NCBI GenBank assembly: GCA_902826215.1
Contig: CADEDY010000002.1
Coordinates: 272,824 to 336,823 of the forward strand
Source: an uncultured Bacteroidota bacterium
GTDB taxonomy: Bacteria; Bacteroidota; Bacteroidia; Flavobacteriales_F; PHOS-HE28
Length of the DNA stretch: 64,000 nucleotides
Direction of reading: 5' to 3'
Below are positions 35,401 through 44,400 of this stretch, in pieces (positions within the stretch are counted from its first letter, which is position 1; each line of letters begins with the position of its first letter). Under the pieces are notes generated by a model. The model ran no database searches. It saw nothing but the letters and a program-made list of their open reading frames with translations, and had not been told where the DNA came from. A program made the position numbers and the translations under genes.

Positions 35401-37703
35401 CCGATACCGCCAGAGTGACCGTTGAAGTGCTGGATGGTCCTTATGCAGGCTGCGATGGCAGTGCATCGATCTGCTCGAACTTCCCACCGGTGAATTTGGG
35501 AAGTAGCTTGGGTTGTGGACCGGACGGTGGAGGTTTCTGGCTAGACCCCGACCACCAGGCACACGGCGGCACCTTCGTTCCAGCAACAGACCAGGTCGGT
35601 ATTTATCGTTATGTGGTGGAAGGCTTCGGCGCATGCCCTTCGGATACAGCGAACGTTACGGTAACCCTGACAACCGCACCGAACGCTGGGGCCGATGCGA
35701 ATCTCTCGATATGCTCCACCGATGCCTCGGTGGACATGTTCACGCTGCTGGGGGCCAATGCTCAGCCCGGTGGTACGTGGGTGTATGTGACGGGTGGCAA
35801 CGTTTCGCACAGCAACATGTACAATCCCGCGATCGATAACCCGGGGGTCTATCGCTATCGCCTTGCGGGTCAGTTCCCTTGTTCTCAGGACGATGCGTTC
35901 GTTACGGTTTCCGAACCACAGGCTCCCAATGCCGGTTGTGATGCATCAGTCACCTTCTGCAGCAGCCAAACGCCGCAATTGATGCGCAGTTTCTTGGGCT
36001 GTTCGCCTGCTACCAATGGAACGTGGACCTTCGTTACCGGTGGCGATGTGCCGCACGGCGATCAATTCGACCCAGCGAGCGATGAACCCGGCGTATACCG
36101 GTACACGATCGTAGGCCAATCGCCTTGTGCTTCCGCTAGCGCTGAACTCACTATTGGTCTTGTACCGGCCGGGAATCCTGGGCAAAGCACGTCCGTGCAG
36201 GCTTGCTCCTCACAGACCGAAGTGAACCTGTTCGTGCAATTGGGCGTGGAGGCCCAGACCGGTGGATTCTGGACCGACATCAACATTTCCCAAGCTTTGG
36301 AGGACAGCTTATTCGATCCTTCAGAAGCCGGCAATGGCGTTTGGAATTTCAGGTACACCATTCCTGCGTCCTTGCCTTGTCCGTTGGTCTTCGCCACGGT
36401 CACCGTGAATGTCGGTTCCGGATCGAGTGCTGGGGGGGATAGCACGTTGACCATCTGCGGTGCTGAAGTGAACTATCCGCTCATTGATGCTTTGACCGGT
36501 GATCCGGATCTCGGCGGAACGTGGACGGACGTGGCCGGTTCCGGTGCGTTGTTGCCGAACGGAATTCTGGATGCAAGTCTGTTGCCGGTGGGCGGACAGA
36601 GTGCGTTCGTGTACACGGTCGAGGATGCTGGATGCGGCAACGTGCAGGCTACCGTCCTCATCACCACCACGGAGTATCCTGACCCGGGCGTCGGTTCGCC
36701 CTTGGTGCTTTGCGCTTCGGATGACCCGATCGTCCTCTTCGATCAACTGACCGGAACTCCGCAGACCGGGGGTACATGGACCGGTCCACAGGGCGGTGCA
36801 AGCAACGGTACGTTCAACCCGACGGCTAACTCTCCTGGACCTTATCGATACACCGTTACCGGAAACGCGGCTTGTGCGGATTCCGCAGCTGTGATCCAGA
36901 TCACGGTGAACCAACCACCGGAAGCGGGCGGGAATGGTCAGATCGTCCTCTGTGATACGCTCACCGCATTCCCACTGATCACCGGACTGCAGGGCTCACC
37001 GGATGCAGGCGGCTCATGGACCGACCTGACCGGGTCAGGAGCCATGACAAGTGGAACATTGAACACCACGCTGCTGACACCCGATGAGTACGAGTTCCGT
37101 TACCTCGTGGAAGCCGCCGGTTGTGCAGATGATGCAGCGATCCTGAAGATCGATGTGGTGGGCAGCCCTGAAGTAGTGAACCTCCAGACCACTTGTAACG
37201 AACAGGATCGTACGTACGTGGTCACCTTCACGATCGAACAAGGTGATCAGAATTCATATGAGGTCGTTGGAGCCCAAGGGACGATATCGACCGGTGCACC
37301 ATTCGTTTTCACGAGCGACCCGATCGTGATCAGTCAGCCGTTCTTCGCTACGTTGTTCGATGGCTATGCATGCAGCCAAGTGCTGGTTGAGGCATCAAGT
37401 CCATGCGAATTCAATGATGATGTGTTCGTACCGGAGTCGTTCTCCCCGAACGGCGATGGGATCAATGAGACCTTCAAGATCCCCGGGATCGAAGGCTATC
37501 CGAACAACTCCATCATCATCTTCAACCGATGGGGTTCAGAGATGTTCAAGGGATCCTCCTACGACAATCAGAATGTGGTCTGGGACGGTTCATCACCGGA
37601 TGCACTGCTGCCGGGTAGTGCTCCAACGGGAACCTATTTCTATGTGTTGGAACTCGGTAACGGCACAGAAGCGATCACTGGTTTCATTCAGCTTGTGCGA
37701 TGA
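29472..37703 (+). CDS. Giant T9SS type B surface protein with about 31 two-Cys repeats, 2743 residues
   Basis: The start is uncertain: GTG at 29472 (or 29475) is the first usable codon before the hydrophobic signal segment (VLILCCALFALAAFGA, residues 17-32). No ATG is available; TTG codons nearer the signal are alternatives. The body is about 31 tandem units of roughly 80-90 residues: (P/N)AGTNG-x3-VCS, LF-x2-LGG-(T/S)P, GGTW-x-GP, F-x-PGT-x3-GVYTYTV, G-x2-PC, then AxVTVxV. Each unit keeps two cysteines. I cannot name this repeat; an Ig-like or PKD-like beta-sandwich is likely. The C-terminus is the gliding-type sorting domain: ESFSPNGDGINETFKI, FNRWGSEMFKG, GTYFYVLEL. The stop overlaps the next SprF-like gene. 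Confidence 0.85.
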   Translation: MVLHLFPTSLNTHYRQVLILCCALFALAAFGATEVRPSADRVPGSEWMEVAAADAGTNGTAVFCSNGASEQLIDFLGGSPDPGGTWVGPNGAHSGVFVPGSDPAGVYTYTVVELPDPPVSATVTVTVHAPPSAGGNGTHTVCVNGAPFQLVDHLVGAVTPGGSWTGPSATPVSDTFTPGTSAPGVYTYTVAGTPPCASASATVTVTVNSLPNAGSNGTHTVCSNGALFDLFDHLTGSPQNTGAWTGPASTPVVSTYTPGTSTPGVYTYTVPGSAPCASASATVTVTQVTAPNAGVSRSISVCSDEASFDMRSRLNGTPDAGGTWTGPGGAHGPMFNPAVDVGGPYVYTVPGTSPCANATATLTITVRQAPRAGTSASVTLCSTDGVFTLFNALTGSPDLGGTWTDPGGQAHSGSFAPGSSTVGIYTYTVTGQAPCTSSTATVTVAVNQAPNAGVGATVTRCSNAAAFSLFAQLTGSPAAGGAWTGPSGSHGVTFTPGTDEPGAYTYTVTGLSPCANATAVVNVAIIRAPVAGTNATTTVCGNDPAFNLFALLGGTPDATGSWTAPGGGAATATFTPGTSPAGVYTYVVPGTAPCASAQATVTVNVIAPPNPGTNGSVTICSSDGSVNLFSHLGGTPASGGTWTRPDGTAHSGTYLPGSQPGGNYTYTVQGTAPCANRSAVVQVVRVIAPNAGTNGTITVCSTNGPFPLISVLGGSPNGTGTWLGPTNTPVIGTFDPSTSAQGQYKYVVPGTAPCVNDTGFVTVTVRQAPNAGTNGTALVCSSAAQFNLIGSLGGTPNAGGTWVGPDGPNNGTFVPGTSTPGGYTYTVPGQTPCIATSAVVVVNVNRQPVAGTSATVTRCSTDGPVDLFTQLGGTPDAGGSWNGPAGVSSGIFIPGTSQAGAYVYTVSGTAPCTNATATITMVVNQAPDAGVGGTLTVCQGTASVDLFAGLTGTPDQTGTWTELTSTGSLSGNFFNSGALPPGNYDFLYTVAGIGQCGNATAMVRVTIVPILEAGSNGTLAACRTNTQVDLFTGLGGGPQPGGQWIDLSGVGLALNGQYLNASMVTAGTYQFRYRLSGIAGCDSDSSMVTLTVVAAPNAGTNGSTIACSNGGTFGLFQFLGNNPASGGTWHVGTVNGPPFSGTYNPPANNPNTYFYVVNGLPPCAATSASVVVQEVPEANAGQDAPRVVCSNSAPFNMTQALGGTPDPNGTWFFNDQNHGVLFVPGLDVQGVYEYRVPGSFPCTQKIAFLNVSVISEAFAGLNSSTTVCSEDGPFILFDALGGSPNNGGSWLNGNLNSTSGTFTPGTTAPGNFYYVINGTAPCINDTALVSVFVDPSPNAGTPGAASLCANGPIVDLFSYLGGSPDPFGTWTGPAPGDPPFSGQFNPASSAPGLYTYTVSNSCGSDVSTVSVQVSQPANAGCPASITVCSSDQAFAMIERLGCSPSALGSWVGPLPSTAAVNGVFTPGGSSPSAPGTYRYTVPGTGACPSASATLTIVLNPLRNAGNDASVSLCRSDGVFQLFPLLGPAAQTGGSWFYDLLPHTPTIQPSVDVTGTYTYVVYGLAPCQNDTARVFVQISQPSNAGTDGLVQVCSNAPPFQLINHLTGGPALNGNWFGPSGAASTGIFTPGADQGGVYKYRVPGNGGCPADSSFVTVIQSDAVDAGDPGGQVVVCSNAPEFDLFEHLNGTPQPGGDWYDPNGVAFTGTYFPGLSVPGVYKYKRVGTAPCASDSATVTVFQSTASNAGINTLAEICSSQSPVPLIGLLGGSPDNNGTWTFDGDEHGPFFDPVTDPAGAYVYTVLGQTPCPTAVAQVNITVVQAPRSGTNGSIPVCAGSTAVDLFPALNGNPTTGGTWSTSCSQGTLTNGVFNAAGMLAGASCTFTYTHAATGACPSVSAQVTVTIVDALDAGEDTTLQACSGQLVDLFAELGGTPQTGGSWINVDGAPGLIGGVFNTGTVTSGTTWRFDYTLVGSGECEPDTARVTVEVLDGPYAGCDGSASICSNFPPVNLGSSLGCGPDGGGFWLDPDHQAHGGTFVPATDQVGIYRYVVEGFGACPSDTANVTVTLTTAPNAGADANLSICSTDASVDMFTLLGANAQPGGTWVYVTGGNVSHSNMYNPAIDNPGVYRYRLAGQFPCSQDDAFVTVSEPQAPNAGCDASVTFCSSQTPQLMRSFLGCSPATNGTWTFVTGGDVPHGDQFDPASDEPGVYRYTIVGQSPCASASAELTIGLVPAGNPGQSTSVQACSSQTEVNLFVQLGVEAQTGGFWTDINISQALEDSLFDPSEAGNGVWNFRYTIPASLPCPLVFATVTVNVGSGSSAGGDSTLTICGAEVNYPLIDALTGDPDLGGTWTDVAGSGALLPNGILDASLLPVGGQSAFVYTVEDAGCGNVQATVLITTTEYPDPGVGSPLVLCASDDPIVLFDQLTGTPQTGGTWTGPQGGASNGTFNPTANSPGPYRYTVTGNAACADSAAVIQITVNQPPEAGGNGQIVLCDTLTAFPLITGLQGSPDAGGSWTDLTGSGAMTSGTLNTTLLTPDEYEFRYLVEAAGCADDAAILKIDVVGSPEVVNLQTTCNEQDRTYVVTFTIEQGDQNSYEVVGAQGTISTGAPFVFTSDPIVISQPFFATLFDGYACSQVLVEASSPCEFNDDVFVPESFSPNGDGINETFKIPGIEGYPNNSIIIFNRWGSEMFKGSSYDNQNVVWDGSSPDALLPGSAPTGTYFYVLELGNGTEAITGFIQLVR
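29625..37150 (+). repeat. Array of about 31 AGTNG-VCS repeat units
   Basis: In-frame units of roughly 240-260 bp inside the 2743-residue protein. The unit pattern AG-x-NG-x3-VCS ... GG-x-W ... F-x-PG ... GVY-x-Y-x-V ... PC differs from the SprB unit of the neighbouring gene. DNA identity is moderate throughout. Confidence 0.85.
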
Positions 37704-38629
37704 TGGGACTGCGCTTCATACGACCTCTGTTCTTCGTTCTGATCTACCTCGGCATGAACTCGGCACGAGCTCAACAGGATCCGCTGTACAGTCAGTACAT
37801 GTTCAACACACTGGCCTTCAATCCAGCTTATGCGGGAAGTGCTGATGTGTTCACGGTCATGGCCTTGTCGCGCCACCAGTGGGTAGGCTTCGAAGGTGCT
37901 CCGGCTACCCAAACGGTTCTTGCACACTCACCGCTGAAGGCGGAGAATCTGGCACTCGGCTTCTCCGCGATCAACGATAAGATCGGTCCATCGCACCAGA
38001 CTTCCGCCTACGGAGATTTCGCCTATCGGGTGCGAACAGGGACGGATACACGGCTTTCGTTCGGTCTGAAGGGCGGTGTCAATATCTACCAAGCGGACCT
38101 CGCGTCACTCACTTCCGTCGAGGTCGATCCTGCCAAGGTGAATGTCTCTTCCCAGCTCTTGCCCAATTTCGGGTTCGGCCTGTATTGGCATAGCCCCCGC
38201 TACTACCTCGGCGCCTCGGCCCCGAAACTGCTTGAGAACAAATTGGACGCGGTGAACGGCACCGTGGTCACCACGACCTCGGAAGCCAGGCACTATTTCT
38301 TGATCGGTGGCTACGTGTTCGATCTTTCGCGTGATATCAAGTTCAAGCCATCCTTCATGTTCCGTGCTGTGGAAGGCGCACCGTTCTCCTTGGATGTGAA
38401 TGCGAACTTCCTGTTGCGCGAGCGCATCTGGTTCGGGGCGATGTACCGACTAGGCAATGCCTTTGGGGCCATGGGTCAATACCAGGTGAATGATCAGTTC
38501 CGCATCGGTTATGCCTTCGACCTCACGACCACACGCATCGGGGCGTACAACGCAGGCACGCACGAGATCATGTTGAGCTACGACTTCCGCTTCGTGAAGG
38601 GAAGGACCATTTCACCCCGTTATTTCTAG
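37700..38629 (+). CDS. PorP/SprF family outer-membrane protein (module 3)
   Basis: A 309-residue barrel protein with signal peptide ending SARAQ. It opens with the family motif QQDPLYSQYMFNTLAFNPAYAG, followed by SRHQWVGFEGAPATQT, and ends with DLTTTRIGAYNAGTHEIM, matching the other two copies in the same order of motifs. The ATG overlaps the stop of the 2743-residue protein, so it is the presumed partner of that protein. Four bases separate it from the PorE-like gene downstream. Confidence 0.95.
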   Translation: MMGLRFIRPLFFVLIYLGMNSARAQQDPLYSQYMFNTLAFNPAYAGSADVFTVMALSRHQWVGFEGAPATQTVLAHSPLKAENLALGFSAINDKIGPSHQTSAYGDFAYRVRTGTDTRLSFGLKGGVNIYQADLASLTSVEVDPAKVNVSSQLLPNFGFGLYWHSPRYYLGASAPKLLENKLDAVNGTVVTTTSEARHYFLIGGYVFDLSRDIKFKPSFMFRAVEGAPFSLDVNANFLLRERIWFGAMYRLGNAFGAMGQYQVNDQFRIGYAFDLTTTRIGAYNAGTHEIMLSYDFRFVKGRTISPRYF

Positions 38630-38633
38630 TCGG

Positions 38634-40832
38634 ATGCGGGTTCTCTTATTCCTCCTCACGATCTTCTTTGCATCGCTTGCTTTCACCAGCAAGGCGCAAG
38701 GGAATGCCGATGCTTACATCAACGAAGGTGATCGCTATTACCAGCAGATGGCATACTCCCGTGCGGTCGAGGCATACACCGTCGCTACCGAACTGGGTGC
38801 GGTGAACGAACATGTGACGAAGCGCCTTGCCGAAAGCCAAATGAAACTGGGGAACAGCGAGCAGGCCGAGCGCTGGTATGCCATGGTGGTGAAGTTCCTG
38901 AACCGGGAACCGATCGACCTGTACAACTATGCCGAAGCCCTCAAAGGCAACGGTAAGTATGCCGAGGCCGAGGATTGGATGGATCGCTACCTCGTCATCA
39001 CCGATGCGCCCGTAAAGCGAAGCAACATCAGTGGCTTTGCCCGCAAATTCAGCGCGGATCCGGATCGATTCAGCATCCACCCGGTAAGTGTGAATACCCC
39101 GTACTCGGATTTTGGGGCCACTTGGCTGGGCTCGGATCGTGTGGTATTCTCTTCATCACGGAATGCGAAGGTGGGGATCGAGCGCCGAGCAGCTTGGAAC
39201 GATCAACCGTTCTTGGACATGTATGTTGCCGCCGTCGGCCCGGGTGGTGATCTCGCCAACTTGCGATTGATGGAAGGTGCTGTGAATTCGAAATTCCACG
39301 AAGGACCCGCAACGGCCAGCGCCAATGGTGACGTGATCTGGTTCACGCGCAACGGTTACTTCAATGGTCGCTCACAGCGCAGTTCCAACGGAATTTCCCG
39401 ATTGGCGATCTACAAAGCCTACAGCAAGGGCGATGGTTGGGGGAATGTGGAGCAATTCCTGTACAACAACAGCGAGATCTCCGTTGGGCATCCGGCCTTG
39501 TCGCCGGATGGAAAGCGCTTGTTCTTCGTAAGTGATATGCCGGGAGGATATGGAGGGACCGACATCTACGTCTGCCACGATCAAGGCGGGCAGTGGGGCG
39601 AACCGGAGAACCTGGGCTCTCAGATCAACACGGCACAGAACGAGTCCTTTCCGTTCATCGGGGCGGATGGCACTTTGTACTTCTCGAGCACCGGACATCC
39701 AGGCCTTGGTGGCATGGACATCTTTGCGGCGAAGTACTTCGGGCTCGATGAATTCGCTGCCCCGATCAATGTTGGAACCCCGGTGAACGGAACGAAGGAT
39801 GACTTCGCCTTCATCATCGACGCAGCGGGCAAGCGCGGATACTTCTCCAGCAATCGGCCAGGCGGACAAGGGGATGATGACATATATGCCTTCGAAATGC
39901 TGGCGCCTTTGACACAACGTTTCCTGGTCACGGGTATTGTCATCGATGACGAGAATGCTTCGCCGATGGCCGATCTGGAAGTGAAGCTCTTGGACCAGGA
40001 TGGCGCTCTGATCGCCACGATGAATACGGACAATAGAGGGGAGTTCTCCTTCCCGGTGGACAAGAACAAGGAGTACTTGCTCCGCGCCGAAACGAAGGGC
40101 CGGTACCCGGGTGAACAGCACTTGAGCACGGATCAGATCGAAGAGCAGCAGATCATCACGCGCGATATCCATCTCGTGCCGAGTGCGGGCATCTGGCTGC
40201 GCGGTACGGCGCGTTACAAGGATCGCAGTGGTTTCCTTTCGGGCCTTACGATAACCGTGGTGAATACGAGCAGCTTCTTCTCCGAGACCTTCACAACTGG
40301 AGAGAGTGGGGATTTCAGCCTCCGGCTGCAGAGCAACGAAGAGTTCGAGGTGTTGTTGGAGAAGCCGGGTTTCTACAGCATGAGCTTCTCGGTATCGACG
40401 ATCGGTATGAAGGAGGGGCTGATCCTCCTGAACGAGGTACGTGATCTCGATTTCGAGCCGATCGCATTGGGCACTCCGGTCGCATTCCGATTCGTGCGTT
40501 GGGCCAAGGACGATGTGAAATTGGATCCCGTGGCGCGCACCGAGCTGGATGCTTTCGCAGAAAGGTTGAACGTGAATCCAGGAGTGAATGTGGAGATCGG
40601 TGTGCACAGTGATGCGCGTGATGGAGCCGATGCCAGCAAACTGGATCAGCGCCGGGCAGATGCCATCGCCGATTACTTGGTCAAACGGGGAATCAAGTGG
40701 GATCGCATCATCGCCAAGGGCTATGGTACTTCAAAACTGAAGAACCATTGTGCACCCGGTGTGGTCTGCTCCGAAGCTGAACACGCACAGAACCGACGCG
40801 TGGAATACACGGTAACGGAAGTTGCTCCATAA
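38634..40832 (+). CDS. PorE-like T9SS/peptidoglycan-associated protein (TPR, beta-propeller, CRD, OmpA)
   Basis: A 732-residue envelope protein. Signal peptide (MRVLLFLLTIFFASLAFTSKAQ), TPR helices about 25-130 (YINEGDRYYQQMAYSRAVEAY), a WD40/PD40-like propeller about 150-430 with repeated LSPDGKRLFFVSD and YFSSNRPGG motifs, a carboxypeptidase-regulatory-like domain about 440-590, and a C-terminal OmpA domain about 600-730 (DQRRADAIADYLVKRGI, RIIAKGYG). This order is that of PorE, a T9SS component that links the outer-membrane machine to peptidoglycan. Position directly after three PorP/SprF modules supports a role in anchoring or exporting these adhesins. It could also be a paralogue not essential to the core T9SS. 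Confidence 0.85.
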   Translation: MRVLLFLLTIFFASLAFTSKAQGNADAYINEGDRYYQQMAYSRAVEAYTVATELGAVNEHVTKRLAESQMKLGNSEQAERWYAMVVKFLNREPIDLYNYAEALKGNGKYAEAEDWMDRYLVITDAPVKRSNISGFARKFSADPDRFSIHPVSVNTPYSDFGATWLGSDRVVFSSSRNAKVGIERRAAWNDQPFLDMYVAAVGPGGDLANLRLMEGAVNSKFHEGPATASANGDVIWFTRNGYFNGRSQRSSNGISRLAIYKAYSKGDGWGNVEQFLYNNSEISVGHPALSPDGKRLFFVSDMPGGYGGTDIYVCHDQGGQWGEPENLGSQINTAQNESFPFIGADGTLYFSSTGHPGLGGMDIFAAKYFGLDEFAAPINVGTPVNGTKDDFAFIIDAAGKRGYFSSNRPGGQGDDDIYAFEMLAPLTQRFLVTGIVIDDENASPMADLEVKLLDQDGALIATMNTDNRGEFSFPVDKNKEYLLRAETKGRYPGEQHLSTDQIEEQQIITRDIHLVPSAGIWLRGTARYKDRSGFLSGLTITVVNTSSFFSETFTTGESGDFSLRLQSNEEFEVLLEKPGFYSMSFSVSTIGMKEGLILLNEVRDLDFEPIALGTPVAFRFVRWAKDDVKLDPVARTELDAFAERLNVNPGVNVEIGVHSDARDGADASKLDQRRADAIADYLVKRGIKWDRIIAKGYGTSKLKNHCAPGVVCSEAEHAQNRRVEYTVTEVAP

Positions 40833-40839
40833 GGGCCTT

Positions 40840-41457
40840 CTACAGCGCCCTGAAGCGATACCCCTCTCCTTTGAAGTATTCCAAGGTTCGCGGTAGCGCA
40901 TATCGCAATCGTTCTTCCGCCTTCAAACTGTCGTGGAAAACAATGATGGAACCTGGCTTGGCTGCAAGGAGCACGCGTTCAAGACATTTCGGGCCATCTA
41001 TCCGGGTGTCGAAATCGCCACTGAGCACATCCCACATCACCAATTTGAAACGTTTGCGCAGAGCCAAATACTGTGTCAACGTGATGCTCCCGTATGGCGG
41101 TCGGAAGTAGGTGCCACCGGTTCTTGCCTGCGAACGCAGCACGTTTCGCAGGTAGCTCCGCGTAGAGGTGACGCCGCCGCGCGGATGATCCCAAGTATGA
41201 TCCCCGACGGTATGACCTTCCGCTCTGATCCGCGCCATGATCTCCGGCTCCGCTTCTGCATTGCGCCCGATGCAGAAGAAGGTCGCCTTGGCGTCAAAGA
41301 CCTTCAAGGTGTCCAACACCCACGGGGTGAGCTCCGCTATAGGCCCGTCGTCGAAGGTCAAGAACAGGTCTTTCCCTTCACGTGCTTTGTGCCAAAGGAA
41401 CCCCGTGAGCAATCCGCTCACCAAGCGCGGGATACGCGTGGGGTACATGAGGCTCAA
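40840..41457 (-). CDS. Polysaccharide deacetylase (NodB homology domain)
   Basis: A 205-residue enzyme of carbohydrate esterase family 4 that removes N-acetyl groups from a polysaccharide, probably peptidoglycan or an exopolysaccharide. Motifs: TFDDGP at 34-39 (Asp36 base, Asp37 metal ligand), HTWDH with metal ligands His87 and His91, RPPYG, and FHDS near the C-terminus. The N-terminal 20 residues are weakly hydrophobic and could hold it at the membrane. It lies two bases behind the DUF2723 gene, so they form an operon. Its stop faces the PorE-like gene seven bases away. Confidence 0.9.
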   Translation of the reverse strand: MSLMYPTRIPRLVSGLLTGFLWHKAREGKDLFLTFDDGPIAELTPWVLDTLKVFDAKATFFCIGRNAEAEPEIMARIRAEGHTVGDHTWDHPRGGVTSTRSYLRNVLRSQARTGGTYFRPPYGSITLTQYLALRKRFKLVMWDVLSGDFDTRIDGPKCLERVLLAAKPGSIIVFHDSLKAEERLRYALPRTLEYFKGEGYRFRAL

Positions 41458-41459
41458 TG

Positions 41460-44400
41460 TCAGAAGCGCATGCGCGATGAACTCTTCCTGCCAGCGGACT
41501 GCAGCTCCATCAACTTTCCTTGGTATTGCTCTTCAATGGCGTCGAAACGTTCCTGCATCGGTGCGCCGAAGGCCGTGTCCGCACGCGAGGTGGAACTGGC
41601 CAAGCGACCCATTACAGCATGGGTGATGGCCATGTCATCCTGAATGCGGCTCGCGAATTCCGGCTCCAAACTGAGGTAGAACTCGAGGTTCTCTTCCATG
41701 ATGGTGAAGAGCCTTTCGGACAATTCGTTCCCTTTGTCCTTATCGCCGATCGCGTAGTACGCTTCCACTGTTGGGAGGAGGATGCGATCGAACGGCACAT
41801 TGCGTTCCGGCATCTTGGCAAGCGAGAGGTCGAGGATGGTCCGGGCGTCGTCATCCCGTCCCTCTTCGATCAAGGCTTCGGCCAAACTGCTCAATTGCAA
41901 GCGCAGGTTGGTGGTCATGCGGAGGATGTTCTCATCCAAGTAGATGTCGCCCTCCGTTTCCATGTTGCCCCAACGGAATTTCTCCGTCACGTTCTGGAAC
42001 ATGATGTCCGTTGCGACGCGTCCTTGCAGATTCGGATTCCTGTTGGGCGAGAACGCCGGTACCACGCGGTAGGTAAGTCCCTCCAGCTGGAAGTAGTCCT
42101 GGAGATCGATGTAGCTGTCGGGACCGGTGGTCACCGCGAAGTAGATCGGGCGCTGCCAGTTGTTGGTGGCCAGAAGGTCCAGCACCATCAAGTGGTTCTT
42201 CATCAGCACTTGGCGCTTGATCTGCCACTCCACACGCGGCACCCACCCGCTATCGCCAACGGCCAAGGTTCCTGAGCCGAAGACCGTTACGCTATCCGCT
42301 GCAATGCTGAATTGGTCGGTCGGGAAGTAGGAGTCCTTCACGCCGCGTTGGAAGAGCACTTGACGATTGCGGTCATTGGAAACGAAAGCCATCATTTCCT
42401 TCAGGTCCTTGTAACCGGTTCCCTGTGGGATCAACGCCACCACGTCGCGCGTGCCTTGACGGTACTTCTCCGGTGCCATGGAGAACGGTACGGGAGCACT
42501 CTCGTAGGCCTTACGTCGCATTTGATCGATGTACCAGTCGGTGTTCAGCAAGCTCAGGTTCACCACGCGAACGTCCGTACGGATGCCTTCCACTTCTTGC
42601 GCATACCAAAGGGGGAAGGTGTCGTTGTCGCCATTCGTGAAGAGGATCGCATTGGGCGCACAGCTCTCCAGGTAGTCCCCAGCAAGATCGCGAGCTGGTG
42701 TGCGGGTGCTCCGATCGTGATCATCCCAGCCTTCGGCCACCATAACAGCGGGAATGGCTAGGCCGAGCACAGTTGCCAAGGTTCCATTGAGTACATCGTT
42801 CTTCACCACTTTGCCGAGCAAAAAGAACAGGCCGAGCGCTCCGCCGCCGAGCAGACCCATGTATAGGATGGAATAGGAGATGGCATGGCCGCCGCCCCAC
42901 TCGACCACGTACTTCAGGACACCCAGCCCAAGCGCAGCGCCTACGACCATGCCCAGTTCCTTCTGGCTCAGGTTCTTCGCAGCATCGTATAAAGCGAACA
43001 CGCCAAGGCCGATCCAGATCGCGAAGGCATAGAACGAACCCACATAGGCGTAATCACGTTCCCGAGGCTGGTAGGGCGTCTGGTTCAGGTAGATCACAAT
43101 GGCCACCCCGGTGAAGAAGAACAATAGCATCACCACTGTCCAATCCTTCGAATGGCGGAGCAGCTGATACACCAGACCGATCACACCGAGCAGCATGGGT
43201 AACAGATAGAGTTTGTTGAACCCCTTGTTCAACGTCATGCTACTGGGCAGGTGTTCCTGGTTCCCCAAGCGCTCCGCATCGATCGCATTCAGGCCCGTGA
43301 GCCAGTTGCCATCCAGAATGGTTCCATGCCCTTGGATGTCATTCTGCCTACCGGCGAAGTTCCACATGAAGTAACGCCAGTACATCCAGTCCATCTGATA
43401 GCTGAAGAAGTACGTGATGTTCTCTACGAAGGTGGGCTTGTAGATGATGGTGGGCTTCCCTTCACGATCCAAGGTGCGCACAGGGCGGCCTTTGAAATCA
43501 CTCCACTCCTTGTAGGCTCCTATGTGGCTCTTCTGCGAACTGTACATTCGAGGAAAGACCATGGTGAACTCCGGCTCGTACACCGGTTCACTTCCTTTTC
43601 GTGCGTCGGTGATCACGTAAGCATGGTCGATGGTGTGGCCGGGGTTCTCGTCCACGAAATGCTGGGCACTCCAACGGTCATACACGTTCTGTACCACCCG
43701 GTCGCCTTTTTTGATCTGGTAGGTCGCGGTGTACACCGGATTACCGTCCTCGCGTTCGCTGGAATAGGGTGAGTCCCAGAACTGGCCCATCAAAAGCGGA
43801 CGATCGCCATACTGCTCCCTGTTCAAATAGCTCAACAGGTTGAAGACATTCTCCGGGTTGTTCTCGTCGATCGGTGGATTGGCCGTGCTGCGGATCACGA
43901 TCATGGCATAGGTACTGTAGCCCACAAGGATCACGCTTACGCCGAGGATCACGGTGTTCCATAGCACCTTTCCGTTGCGCTGGGTCCACATCAGGCCCCA
44001 GACCACAAGACCGATCAGCACCAGCGTGTAGAACAGATTACCGGAATTGAACGGCATCCCGATATCGTTCACGAAGACCAGTTCGAAGGCCCCCGCCATT
44101 TTCACCAGTCCAGGAATGATGATGGCCTGAATGGTGCCAAGGATCAACGCGGAAACCACGAAGGTCATGATCACCCCTTTCAAGGAGGGCTCGTAGCGCT
44201 TGAAATAATACACGAAGGCAATGGCCGGGATACACAACAAATTGAGCAAGTGGACCCCGATGCTGAGACCCATGAGGTAGGCGATGAGAATGAGCCAACG
44301 TGTGCTGTGCGGTTGCTCGGCCTCGCTTTCCCATTTGAGGATCGCCCAGAACACGATCGCGGTGAAGAAGCTGGAGAGCGCGTACACTTCACCTTCCACG

